DNA from: Symbiodinium natans
Taxonomy: Eukaryota > Sar > Dinophyceae > Suessiales > Symbiodiniaceae
Direction of reading: 5' to 3'
NCBI GenBank assembly: GCA_905221605.1
Contig: CAJNDS010000564.1
Span: 1 to 64,000 of the forward strand
Length of the DNA: 64,000 nucleotides
In this document: positions 42,621 to 54,118 of the stretch, one piece after another
Layout of the letters: every line of letters starts with the position of its first letter
Numbering within the stretch: position 1 is the stretch's first letter
Program-made: the position numbers and the translations under genes
The notes under the pieces: model-generated
What the model saw: the letters and a program-made list of their open reading frames with translations, nothing else
Databases searched by the model: none
Told to the model about the DNA's origin: nothing

Positions 42621-44318
42621 GGACTGGTGAGCCAGCAGGAGGTGGTTGCTCCAAGGCCCGAAGTGTGCTAGGCTGATCTAGGCTGCTAGGTTTCGGGCCG
42701 AGACAGAAAGGGCCACGAGCCATCGAGCCTTGAACCGGTCAACAGTGCCCGAATGCATTTGGGCTCTGCGTGATGTCTTTCTGTTCTGGCAGCGGACAAG
42801 GGCCTCGTGTGCTGCTCCAATTCTTGATCGACAAAACATGACAAAACCTTTACGCTTTGCAAACGAAGCCTGTGGGGAAACTGTAGCCAGCTCGGCAGCT
42901 TTCTTTGCTTTCTTCCAAGCAACAAGCACCATCAATAAAGAAAACACTTCAGCAACTGCAATTCAGCAACTACAAATTATTTGACACACAGGTTTTCAAT
43001 GTTCAAGTTTTCTGTGTGGAGAGGCCTCCGAAGTGCTCGAGGCGGAGCAGGTCGTGCCAAGGCGTTGAACCTCCCTCCCCAGCAAGTGTCCCTCAACCTC
43101 TTCTTCCTTTCTTCGCGATTGACGGTCTTTCCAGGCCCGCACTTGGCCTCTTCAAGCGCAAAGGATCGCAGGTGGTGGACCAGGCGAAGCACTCATCAAC
43201 ACACGAAAAGCACGGCAAAAACAGCAGTCATGTCGCCGAAGAGAACGCGCTGCAACAAGTAAGCAACTTGACTCGAGGAGGGCAAAGAGATCTTGGCATC
43301 ACCGGGCCTGGGAAGCACCGTGGAATGGTGTGGTGCCCCAGACCTCGTCTTTTATGGCTGTGACGTGCTGTGACGTGCTGCTACGTGTTGCGTGCAAGGA
43401 TCTCTTCGCAGACAAGCAGCTCACGCTGGATATCGGACTGGTGGCAGGCACGTTGTATGAGCTGTATGTCACAGTTGTATGTCACATGTCAAGGAGCAGA
43501 GAGGAGCAGAGAGGAGCTGCAGCACCTTTAAGCTTTTGAAACGCTGAAACCTCCTTGGTGCCTTGACGCTCGCCATCCGCCTGCTCAGGGAATTGGCCTG
43601 CGCTCCTCGCTCTTTGGCTGGGCCTTCTTGGAATGCGAGGCGCTCCAATCTCGTGTTACATATGTTTTTCTAATTTATTTATTTGGAACGACCTGCTGCC
43701 CCGATGCATTCTTTGGGATCTGCGATAGGCTCCTTCCGTGGAGAGTCGTGACAAGGTCACTGAGAGCAGAGTCATGTCCGCACTCGAGCGCAGCCTGTAA
43801 GTAGCGCCGGTGGAGTTTGAACCCGCCGGTCTGCCTCGTGGACTAGAAGGGCAGAGCGTTGGCAGGTTCCAAACCTCAGAACTGGCCTTCGTATCTGCCT
43901 TCAAAGATGGCTTGCAAAATCTTGCAAATGTGTTCTATCGTTTAAAGTCTAAACTCGCGTTGCCTGCGCTGGGTAGGTCCCAAGTTGCTACATGTTTGCA
44001 AGCTCTGTACAATACATGTACAATGCTGTACAGGCTGTGCTTTTTTGGGGCAAGAGAGAATGCAAATCACCTTGCCTCACGATGGTGTCGGCCGCATGTT
44101 AACGAACCAAATCATCGAGCCTGGAAGCAACTAGCTTCGGCTCTGGGCAGCTGAGCCAGAAAGAGGTTGCGCAGGTCCATCATGGTCAATCAGCTTGTCG
44201 TGGAGCCCGCGCTGGACACAGCCAGTAGTCTCAGAATAGTCTTTCTCAGAATTCCGTGAGGTCCCGGCAACTGAGTGGGGGATGTTCTGGAACAGTCCGG
44301 AGCTGGTACTGCCGGAGG

Positions 44319-44354
44319 CCTCGCATGCCTCGCATGCCTCGCATGCCTCGCAAC
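44319..44354 (+). repeat. Four tandem copies of 9-bp cctcgcatg
   Basis: Three exact units and a fourth ending caac. In the plus frame it gives repeated Ala-Ser-His. It lies just before a candidate exon. Confidence 0.95.
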
Positions 44355-46930
44355 AAGTTCGGGGGTTGAAGTCCATTTCAGTCTTACGCTTCTTTCGTCC
44401 TCCTTCGAGGTACGAGAACGTGATCTCCTCAGCACTGGCAGCGGCGCTCACCACTTGGAGGGAACATCTGCAGCGAGCTGAGGTCGTCGATATCCTGGCA
44501 TGGTCGGCGCTGGCCATTACGAGGCACGGGTTCAGAAGGGTTCAGCCGGGCTCGGCCCTGCACAGATGCGTACAGCTACTGTAGACGTTATGTTTGTCAC
44601 ATTTCGTGCTCTTTACTGCCACTTTTCGAGGTCTATTGCCCAGACCCGGTGGACCTCCTGAGCGTCGTTGCCTCAGTCAAGCGAGAACGTGAAAATCACA
44701 TGACGAACAACGATGCACAATTCGTGCTGGGGTCGAGATCTGTGATCCCACCCAGGGCTGGTCCTTCCTGTTGTCGACCAGCGACACTCGGAAACGGGTT
44801 CGAACGATGTCGCTGCTTAAGGATCCCATCACATGCTGGGACGGTAGAAGCAGTGTGGGTGATCATCTTGAAATGGCGTGCCCATGGAAGATCATGGCAG
44901 GGCAGCCAGCGGCTGACCCAATGCACAAAGGAGGCCTCCCGCATTGGGTGCAAGCGGCCTTACAGTGGCCTTGCGCCATTGGTTTAGCACTCCGTGCAGG
45001 GCGTTTCGGGCTTTGTTCACCCGAGAGATGTGCGGGCGGCCAAGCTGAGACCTCTCTGTTCCACTGTGTTCCGTATTCACCGCAGTCTGATGGCTTCAAG
45101 ACTACAGCACCACCAGAGTAGTAGGTCAGTAGACGCTGCTTACACTGCTACAGCAGGTGCTAAAGTGTTGAAGATTGTTGAGCTGGGAGGCATCCTTCCC
45201 ATTGCTGCCAGTGCGGTGAAAGGGCATCGCTGGCTGCTCTCTTGGAGACGAGTTGTGCAAAGGTCCCTAAGGTAGAATACGTGCAGGACCAGGCTGCAAG
45301 ATGTTGAGGTGCACATCCCTGGAGACATGAAGCAGTGGGCATTTGTCGACAAGCTTTTTCGCCCTGACCTTATGCTCCTTTACAGTGTTATTCCTCCCTT
45401 ACACATTTTCCTGAATTTGATTGAATGGCAAAGTATGGAAGTCGGCATAGAACTTATCAAACTGTTGAACCGTGCTAGCGATTCTCACCAGCCTGAACTA
45501 GTAACTCCGAGATCTGACGAGAGGAGATGATTTAGTCTCTCATGGCAGCTCGCGCCTGGTAGCCCTGGGGGGCGTTGAGTGTGTATCACTCGTGTTTTTG
45601 ATATTCGGAGTTGTGTCTCCGAGGCTACCATTCACCTTTCAGTGACTGGGAGGAGAAGGAGCCATAGGCTCAGGTCGATGACGAGGGCAATACCGGCAAT
45701 ACCTGCTGTGTGCGCCCCAAGGCTGCAAGAGACACTGACGCGACAGCTTTGGCAAAAGGACACGCGCAGCGGTATTCGAAGCATGCCATCCAGGTTGAAT
45801 CACGTTCAAGACTGTTCTAGCATCTATCGGTGAAAGGAATCCCGCTTTGCTGAACAGAGCCGTCATGTGCAAGGGGTGCGCGGCCAGCAGAGCATAGACC
45901 AGAGCACCATAGAGCACCGTGGAGCACCATAGAGCACCTTCTACGTGGGTGTTTTCATTGATTCCTCTTCTGGTTTTGCTGCCCAGGCAGCCGGTCAGAT
46001 GGTCGAGTTGTACGGCGGTGAGGTTCATAGCGCCCGGCTTGGGTCACAACTCAATCCTCTCAGAGTCTCTCAGAGGTCTGCTTCAAGAGGGATGGCAAGA
46101 TGTGCTGCAGTGCACGAAATGAGCTGCCGGAGACCCTGCTTAAGCCATGAAAGCCACGAAAGAATGCTTGGGGCTTCAGAGGCGCGAGGGCCAGAAGGTT
46201 CTGTACAAGACCCTCAACATGAAGCCACTGCCTCCGCCCTTCCACCTCGAGGCCTGGCATGAAAACTCATGAAAACTCCACACGCGCGCAGGTGGATACT
46301 CGATGCTGCAAACATGCTGCCCATGTCTCAAAATTCGGGAGAGGTGGAAACGACTGCAGCCTCAGATGCTCACGTGCTCATGGGCCAGAACCTCGAGCCT
46401 CTCGAGCCCATGACTGGAGAAGAGAGCAGCAACAGGATGTGTTTGGCACTGCGACGGTGTCATCTTTCAGATTCTTTGTGAGGTCAAGGGCCACTAAGCT
46501 CCCTCGAGGTGCAGCTTCAACCCTTTTTTCGTCTTTCAGTGTTTTTTTTTGTGTTGCCTCCGACTGCCCAAAAACCTGGCTTTCGGGCTTCCGGGTCACG
46601 ACTGGTCACGCCGGGTCACGCAGATTGTGGCCGGGGCGCATGGCGGGTCCTGGTCTGCAGCTCGGCCAGTGCCCTGGCCTCTGTGACAGTGAAAGTCGTG
46701 CACCCTTGTGCCCTCAGAGGTGGGTGTTCGAGGGAGGCTTCGTTCCACTGACAGCTTTCGATGGCTCTCCACAGAAGGAGACCGACGAGTGGCATTCCTC
46801 CCGTGTCAGAAAGCAAGTTTATGCAAGAGTGAAAGACAGGACAACCCAGCTGCCAGCATCCCATCAAAGTTCACGGTGCAGCTGGAAGAGGCCTTAAAGC
46901 AAAGCAGGGGGAGAACCGCTTAAGCAAACG

Positions 46931-46955
46931 TGTGTGTGTGTGTGTGTGTGTGTGC
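46931..46955 (+). repeat. (GT)n microsatellite
   Basis: About eleven uninterrupted GT units, immediately upstream of a tttccacag acceptor-like site. Confidence 0.95.
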
Positions 46956-49900
46956 ATGCGTTTCCACAGGATGGAAGGCTTCTTGTTCGTCATGGCGTAT
47001 CCGCCCCTCGCAGTGAAATGCAACAAGTAACACTTCAGCTTGGCGCTGCCAGCCTTTTGAGCGGAGGAGTGGGGCTTCTACCTCCCTGAGAGCTATCTGC
47101 AGAACCTCAGGCTCAAATCTCACAAATGTCAGACAAGAGACTCACCTGATTGGGAATTAGAACAACTGCTGGCAGGATGTATCCCGTTGGCATTTATGCT
47201 GCGTGCCTAGCTCGCCTAGCTTCCAAGCCCTCCTTCGACCATGGCTGGAAACTCGGATTTGTCAGGTGGGCGTTCCTGGAGATTTGAGTGCAACATGGTC
47301 CGTGTGCCGGAAATCCTTGCATGATGAAAAGCTCCCTGTGTCGGAGCAGACGGACATATGCATGACGCAGCCTTGCTGTAGCCTTGCTGAGTGAACGGCG
47401 TCTGCCGCAGCAAGCTTGGTGCCGAGCAATGATACAGCAATGGTACAGCCACAGCAGCCACTTCAACTCATTTCAAGCTTATTTGGCTCAAATGCCTTAG
47501 CCTTGGGCCGTGATGTACTTGCGAAGTCGCTAAGCCCTTGGGCGCACATCCTCAGCACATCTCAAGCTGTAGCGTTTCCAATCGCCCCCAAGCGTCAAAG
47601 CCCCTTACTCGGTGCCCGGTATGTGTAGCTTCAAAATGTCTGTAGGACAACGCAGAGCTCACATAGAATTGTAGATTTCATGGGGCTTTTCACTTCGACT
47701 TGCAGACTGGACCTCGGCCATTCGAGGGCATCTTCTCGCTTCGGGAGGTGTGGGGCGCGGAGCTTGGAGTTGTGACCCCCGTGTCCCCCAGGTGCAGCCA
47801 TCTGCGCGATCGCCCGCTGCCTGGTGCTGCTCGCCAGCCGCTTACGTTCAAGCAGAACAAGAGAAGTCCAAAAGGAGCAAACGAGTCAAGAGTCAAAAGA
47901 CTTAACAAAGAAAGTGGGCACAATTGAGAAAATGGTGAGCATGTGGAGCTCCGAGGTGCTCACCGCAGCAAGTGCTGCTTGTGGATGCGCCGCCTCCTAA
48001 GACTTCCTAAGCGTCCGCTCGCGGAAGCTGTGGACCTCAAGCTGGTTGCAACTGCGCTGGACATTCCCAGGCAGTCATGGCAGACCTGAACGCGCTGTGC
48101 TATGGACTCGAGGCCGGAAGGATGGTATAGGATGGCTCAGCTCCAGAAGGCTCAGCTGGGCCCTCTACAGTCAAGTCTCGTCCAGGTCCATCGACTTGTG
48201 AGCAAGTTCCTTGGCATGGTGCCGCGTTGCTTGCTGAGCACTTCCTGGACGCAAAAGTGACGAACACACGGACTTCACGGTCACTCGCTCCGGTGTTTTT
48301 CCAATGTTTGCCTTAGGCCAGGTGTCAAGCCTCGCTCCGCCCTCAGCACCTTTGGCGCCTGCCCCAGTGGAGAGTGAGACGTAGACAAGCTCAGGCCATC
48401 ATGATGATGCCGCCCGTCTGCTGCTGGCTCTTTGTGAAGGCTGGAGTCAGACTTGACAAAGATTTGCCAATCCTGCGGCAAAGCCAAGAGTATGGAAGTG
48501 TTTGCATTCGCCTTCGAAGGGCTCGCAGAGCTCCAACTCCCGAGACGGCCCGCGCTGTGTAGCTTTGCACGTGCTCTCACGCCCTCAGAACGTGCGTGTG
48601 TGCCCGCGTCGCCTTTGGTCCGCTTCGGTCAGGGCGGTGTCGCCGGTGGGGGCCAGCCTGCGGCGGTGCACTGGTAGTGGCCTCGAGTGTGTTGCAGATA
48701 TTTGCAGATAACATTTGCGACGGGCATCACGACGGGATCGCTTGGACCACCCAGGCTGCCGGGATGCTCCTGGGAGTCTGGAGCCTGATTCAACCCGCAG
48801 CGTGGTGTGTGTGGAATTGTGTGGATGATGCTCCTCCGACTCATCTGTGGTACTTCGTGCTTGGGAGGTCCTGGCAGGCCCACCTCCGGGTCCTTACGCC
48901 CACTTCCAGGATGCCTGGTCCTTCGGATGCGATTCCCGTTCGCTTCCTGCGTGCTTTCTTTGCGCAAGGTTGATGTGCGCGACGAGCTGACAGACTCACA
49001 GGTCCAAAGGCGAGGAGGGGAAGTCGCTTCGATCCGGTCTCGGCATGCGGGATGCTCTGCGGTTTCAGGGCGCTCAGCACTCGCCAGGTCGCTAGCTGGA
49101 CGCACAGACCTATGAGATCGGGCTGCGCAGTCCGACGTGGAGCTGAAGAATGAGCCGACGCGACAAAAGGCCCAAGATACGATATTTCATCTCGGACTGG
49201 CTTTGGGAATGTCGGAATGTTGGGGTCGCGAGAAGTCTTGGCTGACAATCGAGTCGGGTCGAGGTCTTGGCCGGATCCTTGATGCCTTCCACGACTTCAA
49301 GCCGGGTTGCCCAGGGCGAGCGAGCCTGTACGACTATGTGATACAATGTGTTCCCATGTTATATATTATATATACATATATGTATATAAATGGTGCAGGG
49401 ATTGTTCCGAAGGTTCCTAACCGTCTCGGGGCGAACACTTCTCCCAGGTTTCCCCTGGACATAAATTTGGACGAACAAACAGGCCATTGGTAGTCCCACA
49501 TCCCTGCTTCAGGCCAGTCTTGCAAACAGCCAATGTTGGGCTGTCACCAGACGTGGTGCACGTTCATGCGCAAAGCGCAATCCTCAGAGCTTCCTGAGCG
49601 CCGTGGATGTGGAGACTGTCATCTAGCCGACCTGCGTAGTAGCCGACCTGTCAGCACACCGGTAAAATCAACGGCCGCAGCATTGCAAAGCTTCCTGTCC
49701 GCTAGTCTATGCTGTGCAAATCTCATGATCTCAGCATGATGTTGTCATCAACCAGCCACATATTGATGTCTGCCGGCCCACAACCCTGAGACATGGTTGC
49801 TTGATGTTGCTTGTCTCACTGTAGCAAAAGACACACACACACACACCCACACTACGCAGGAAGCTGTTTCGCCGAGTTTGTAAGCATGCTGGGTACATAA

Positions 49901-50187
49901 GCAGTCGGGCCACGCAAATTTCGCTGGCTTGCCTCCGCTGCGCAGCTGTGCAGCTGCCATGGTGACAGCCTTACCAGGTCGCATCATGCCTCCTGCCTAG
50001 TTCTCCTCACTTCCTGATCTGAAGGAAGCGTCGCGTTGACAACCAGCGTGTTTTGGATCCAGGCTGCTTTTCACATATTTCCATGCAAGACTGAACCCCT
50101 CTTTAGCCTTTTAACATGACGAGCATGCTGTATTGAGAGACTTGAAAGAGCTTGAAATGACTTGAGAGTCTGCTCCGATGGACCAAC

Positions 50188-52047
50188 ATGTCAATATCCG
50201 ACTGGTTGGATCCCTGGCCCTGGCTGTGGGTCGAGATTCCGCGGCGGGTTTCAATCCAGAGCAAGCGGGTAGCCGTTTTGTACTTGCTTCTGGTGCTGGC
50301 CACGCTTGCGTACGTGATCTTTGACTTCATCTCGACAGAAGCATGGCATGGGAAGCTCCGCATCTCAAGCGGCTCCTTAACTACATGGCGTGATGCTCCG
50401 AAGGTGAGCGACGCCACCATTCCAAATCACTGCTTGAATCCTCAGCAGTATGACACAATATTCGACGAGTCTTGGCACTACAAACCGAGGTCCTGCAGGC
50501 AGCTTGTTGGCAGTGCGGCCTTCCGAAAGCAAGGCGCTTGGCTTCATATCCCATCCTACTTGGAAGAAACGTACATGTGGAGCCACAGCAATTGCACGGA
50601 GCAAGAAAGGCTCGCGTGCCTAGACATGCCACGGCCGCCAGATGTCTCAGCTGATGTAGTGATTTCTTGGGAGGAGGTGCAAGACAATACTTGCACGTGC
50701 AAGATGAAAGACAGCTACTTTGCAAGGCATCCGGAGGACGAAGTTCTTGTGTTCACTCACAGTTACTTCGTCCCAACCCTAGACGGGAGCAGTACTCTGC
50801 CATTGTTTGGCCTACCAGACTGGGGAACAGTCCAGACAATTCTTCTAGCCGTCGATGGCTCACGCTGCGAAGTTGGTGGGCAGTCCTCCTGGAGCGAAGA
50901 GCAGGCCGCCATCGGCATCGGTGCCCCACTCCGAGACTGGATGCGATGCGCAGGGGTCGACTTGGACACGAACCCCCTAGAACTGACCAGCCAGAATGGA
51001 AGCCCAAACTTGGCTGGGCACCTACGGACCATGGGTTTCATCCTGGACTTTCGGTTAAACTACTTGAGCCGAGGGGCCCACAGCGAAGTTCACCAAGGAG
51101 TGGTTTGCTATGTGAGTGTCAAGGCACATGCAGCATGGAATTCCAATGTGGAAGTACAGAAAGTCATGCTTCCTGCAAGCAGTATCACAGCGGAGCATCA
51201 GGTTTACATGTATGGAGTGACTCCCCGTTTCACGATCGAGGGTGATTTCCGCTTCTTTTCCCATACGCCGGTCATGACCTGGGTCATCTCAGCCACTGTT
51301 CTCTTCGGATTGCCGGCGCTGCTCCTGCGCTACCTTGTGGAGTTCTTGCTCGGGGTGCCTTCCCAGATCTATCGAAGGGAAACTTGCAGACCGTTCGACA
51401 TTTATGACCATCTGCGCAAGACACAGGCGCGCATGCTCAGCTCTCATGCCGCATACAGCGTGTTGTCAAGCAACGGTTCGCTGGACAAGGACAGCCTGGA
51501 CGGATATCTAAAGGTACTCTACGATGCACAGATTCGTGATGGAACTTTGCAGCCGAAAGAGATGGAGCGTCTATGGCGAGCTACTATTGCAGGTTTCGAT
51601 ATCGACAAGTCGGACAAAATTTCTTTGGCAGAATTCGTCGCGGCGGCAGCGATGATTGATGATTTGCACTTGGACGACATCGTTCATTTCCTCGATTCAG
51701 ATCGCAAGGTGCCCCCCAGTTTCTCAAAGCTCTCTCGCAGGTACTTTCAAGATTTCACGGCTGCCCCCGAAGTCTCCCATTCATTCCAATCCTACCCCGA
51801 AACTGATCCGAGACCAGAAACGCAGCCATTAAGATATCGCAAGACTCCGTGCTTAAACGTGGCATTCGCACGGCTTTTGTTTGCTAGCTTTCTCAGGTGC
51901 CCTGTCTTGAGCGCTTGCTGGACAGCACTCGGCATCAGCTGCGAGTCAAGAATCAGCAAGTGCTTCCTGGCTCTGACGAGGAGCAGGCGGAGGCATGCCA
52001 ACGTTCGACATCAGACAAGCCCCGCAGTATTTCGTGACATTTCGTGA
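50188..52047 (+). CDS. Two-pass membrane protein with large cysteine-containing loop and C-terminal EF-hand; family unknown
   Basis: A 619-residue intronless ORF. Transmembrane segment 1 is at residues ~28-47 (VAVLYLLLVLATLAYVIFDF) and segment 2 at ~362-390 (VMTWVISATVLFGLPALLL). Between them is a ~310-residue loop with about ten cysteines and NxT/NxS sites (NCTEQ). The cytosolic tail has a canonical EF-hand loop, DIDKSDKISLAE (471-482), with D, D, S and a final E, flanked by helices. Two helices, a cysteine-rich ectodomain and cytosolic ends recall P2X or other trimeric two-TM channels, but I see no sequence signature to prove it. A calcium-regulated channel or receptor is inference. The last ~95 residues (after YFQDFTAAPE) have different composition and may be intron or UTR read-through. 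Upstream ATG at 50,178 is out of frame. Confidence 0.65.
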   Translation: MSISDWLDPWPWLWVEIPRRVSIQSKRVAVLYLLLVLATLAYVIFDFISTEAWHGKLRISSGSLTTWRDAPKVSDATIPNHCLNPQQYDTIFDESWHYKPRSCRQLVGSAAFRKQGAWLHIPSYLEETYMWSHSNCTEQERLACLDMPRPPDVSADVVISWEEVQDNTCTCKMKDSYFARHPEDEVLVFTHSYFVPTLDGSSTLPLFGLPDWGTVQTILLAVDGSRCEVGGQSSWSEEQAAIGIGAPLRDWMRCAGVDLDTNPLELTSQNGSPNLAGHLRTMGFILDFRLNYLSRGAHSEVHQGVVCYVSVKAHAAWNSNVEVQKVMLPASSITAEHQVYMYGVTPRFTIEGDFRFFSHTPVMTWVISATVLFGLPALLLRYLVEFLLGVPSQIYRRETCRPFDIYDHLRKTQARMLSSHAAYSVLSSNGSLDKDSLDGYLKVLYDAQIRDGTLQPKEMERLWRATIAGFDIDKSDKISLAEFVAAAAMIDDLHLDDIVHFLDSDRKVPPSFSKLSRRYFQDFTAAPEVSHSFQSYPETDPRPETQPLRYRKTPCLNVAFARLLFASFLRCPVLSACWTALGISCESRISKCFLALTRSRRRHANVRHQTSPAVFRDIS

Positions 52048-52514
52048 TGCCGGTCATTCATCACAGGCAAGTGCGTTAGTAGAACTAACGCAGCCATCAT
52101 GCTGGTGATGTCCGGAGCAAGCTAATGGATGTACTCTTAGGTGAAGGGGGGCAAAGACTGCCCCGAAGACTGACCCTCAGAGAAGTGCGTGTGGCTACTT
52201 GTGCAGCCGATGTACCTTAGTAGCACGTATCCTGCTTTTTGCCAACGGACTGTCAACCAGGCGGTTTTGTTGGCACTTGTAGCATTGTCAGCGCTACCCT
52301 TGGTAGCAGACTAAATTGGGCAAAGCGAGAGAATAGCATATTGTGACGTGCTTGCAGCTAGGTTTCTGAGCTGGTGTCAGTTAAGCTCATGGTAGATTGT
52401 GGCTCAGGGCCTTTGTGCAAAATCGTGATACATCCCAGGACAGTGGCAAAACTGACTACGAGGCATCGGGTTACGGTGTAGCATGTGCGAACATGAAGCC
52501 GCTGTGAATCCAAG

Positions 52515-52632
52515 CCTGAACCCTAAACCCTCAACCCTAAACCCCAAACCCTCAACCCTCCCTCAACCCTAAACCCTCAACCCTAAACCCTAAACCCTAC
52601 ACCCTGAACCCTGAACCCTGAACCCTAAACCA
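52515..52632 (-). repeat. Telomere-like CCCTAAA array
   Basis: Nearly continuous ccctaaacc, ccctcaacc and ccctgaacc heptamers on the plus strand (TTTAGGG type on the minus strand), with variant third positions. It is the cleanest of the four telomere-like tracts in the window and lies about 470 bases past the membrane-protein gene. Confidence 0.85.
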
Positions 52633-52751
52633 CTTTGCTTTTCAGTTTGATGCTGCGGTGGACCCCCCCGCAGAGCACCGCAAGGATCCCTGGGATGAGG
52701 CGCCTGAGGGGAAGTGATTTTTGGGGCATGTTACTCCAGTTCATTAGTGTT

Positions 52752-52822
52752 CCATTATTATTATTATTATTATTAGTAGTGTTATTAGTATTCGTAGTAT
52801 TATTAGTAGTAGCAGTATAGTA
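52752..52822 (+). repeat. (ATT)n / (AGT)n trinucleotide tract
   Basis: About seven attatt units, then mixed agtagtgttattag repeats. It is a low-complexity AT-rich island. Confidence 0.9.
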
Positions 52823-53651
52823 TAAATAGTGATAAAAATCATTATCTACTAATATAGTCGAGTGGGAGATTCCGGAGCTCCCAGGCCATGTGGAGGATGG
52901 CTTGGATCGTCCTGACCCCAAAGCTGCTTCGAGATGTCTGGTTTGTCTTTAGAGAAGTGACAAAAAGGTGTCGCATGTGAACAGCATGGTGGCTGCGGAG
53001 AAGAGCACGCCCCAGTCCAGTGGTGTGCCAGCCTCGAATTTGATCTGTGGCCTTTGTTCTAGTAACTCTAGTAGCTTCTTCTTCCTGCGGCTCTTGAATA
53101 AGTTCGGAACTTGCGTGCAGCAGGCTATGCCGCTGTCGGGTGGCTGGGTACTCATGCAATCCCGGAGCGCTCCTGGAAGGAACTGTGCCCAGAAGGGATG
53201 TGGGAAGCGCCGTTGCGTTCAAAGGGTCTGCTACGCCGCTACGCATTGCCTGCAGGAGATTCTATTACAACGACAGGCACTGGCCAATTTCTGCTTGTTT
53301 GCACAATGTCGCATGAAGTTCATGTGTGGAAGGACTGGCGAAACGTGCTGGGAGAGACCAGCCTGAACGCGACAGGGCCAGAAGATGATCTGACAGCGCC
53401 CCGAGCAGCCTCAAGAACTCGAGGACGAGTTGCGGCAGACTTGCTGGATAAGCGGACCTCCCATAGGACACGACATTGTGGAAGCATGGTTCAAGGCTAT
53501 GTGCACGAGTACCATCGGGCAAACTGCGTCAAAAAGCATGATGCTTCGCAGCATGCAATGAGACACTAGCTGACTGGGATGTTCTTGTGTTGCACTGGGG
53601 TGTTCTTGTGGGGTTCTTCTGTGTGCTCCTTCGTCGTCGTAGTTATCTGTT

Positions 53652-53687
53652 GTTCCCGTCGTTGCCGTCGTTGCCGTCGTTGCCGTC

Positions 53688-53728
<41 letters not shown>

Positions 53729-53790
53729 TGTTGTTGTTGCTGCTGCTGTTGTCGTGGTTGTGGTTGTGGTCGTGGTGGTCCTCCTTGTTA
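53652..53790 (+). repeat. Trinucleotide repeat tract (gttgcc / gtc / gtt)
   Basis: Runs of gttgccgtc, then gttgccgtt, then gttgct and gtggtt. The first half has a 9-bp higher-order unit. It creates false ORFs of Ala/Thr, Asn/Gly or Arg/Cys runs on both strands. Confidence 0.95.
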
Positions 53791-54078
53791 TACAGGTACC
53801 ATGGCTGACAGCAAGATCCCATGCCTTCAACCTTAACCCTCAACCCTTCAATTCACGTTCTCCCTAGTATTAAAACATGTTGGCCCTGGGGGGGATGTAA
53901 TACTAACTTTAGCTGTGCGACTGTTGAAACCCAACGTCAACGGCTGTTTCGTCTTTTGTAGAAGACCCCCCGTCTTTGACTGCATTGAAAAGGCGCGCTA
54001 GCGCGCTTGCTTGTCAACTTGCTCATCTCCTTGGGCATGAGGTAGGCCCCCGCCACACACATTCCGCGACACCTTGTC

Positions 54079-54118
54079 ACTCCCTCACTCACTCACTCAC
54101 TCACTGACTCACTCACTC
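54079..54118 (+). repeat. (CTCA)n microsatellite
   Basis: About ten tetranucleotides with one ctga interruption. Confidence 0.9.

Larger units (their letters stand above)
42621..50187. other. Long region with scattered exon candidates and repeats, no gene named
   Basis: Candidates on the plus strand are RDLFADKQLTLDIGLVAGTL (~43,399-43,460), YENVISSALAAALTTWREHL continuing EVVDILAWSALAITRHG (~44,411-44,530), VHPRDVRAAKLRPLCSTVF (~45,017-45,075), and a possible terminal exon MEGFLFVMAYPPLAVKCNK ending in TAA (~46,971-47,029) after a tttccacag acceptor. The LAWSALAITRHG segment resembles helical repeats of organelle RNA-binding (RAP/FASTK-like) proteins, but this is a weak likeness. The rest appears non-coding. 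Confidence 0.3.

Noticed and set aside
43795-43870. tRNA-like piece on the minus strand (ggttcaaactcc resembling a T-arm, ctgcc/ggcag stem)
   Set aside because: The presumed anticodon loop would be 14 bases, the T-stem has mismatches and no acceptor-stem partner is found.
50188-52047. Firm assignment as a P2X receptor
   Set aside because: Topology fits but none of the conserved P2X sequence features could be recognised, so only the topology is reported.
53411-53843. ORFs rich in Thr/Ala, Asn/Gly or Arg/Cys
   Set aside because: They translate the trinucleotide tract and have no independent support.
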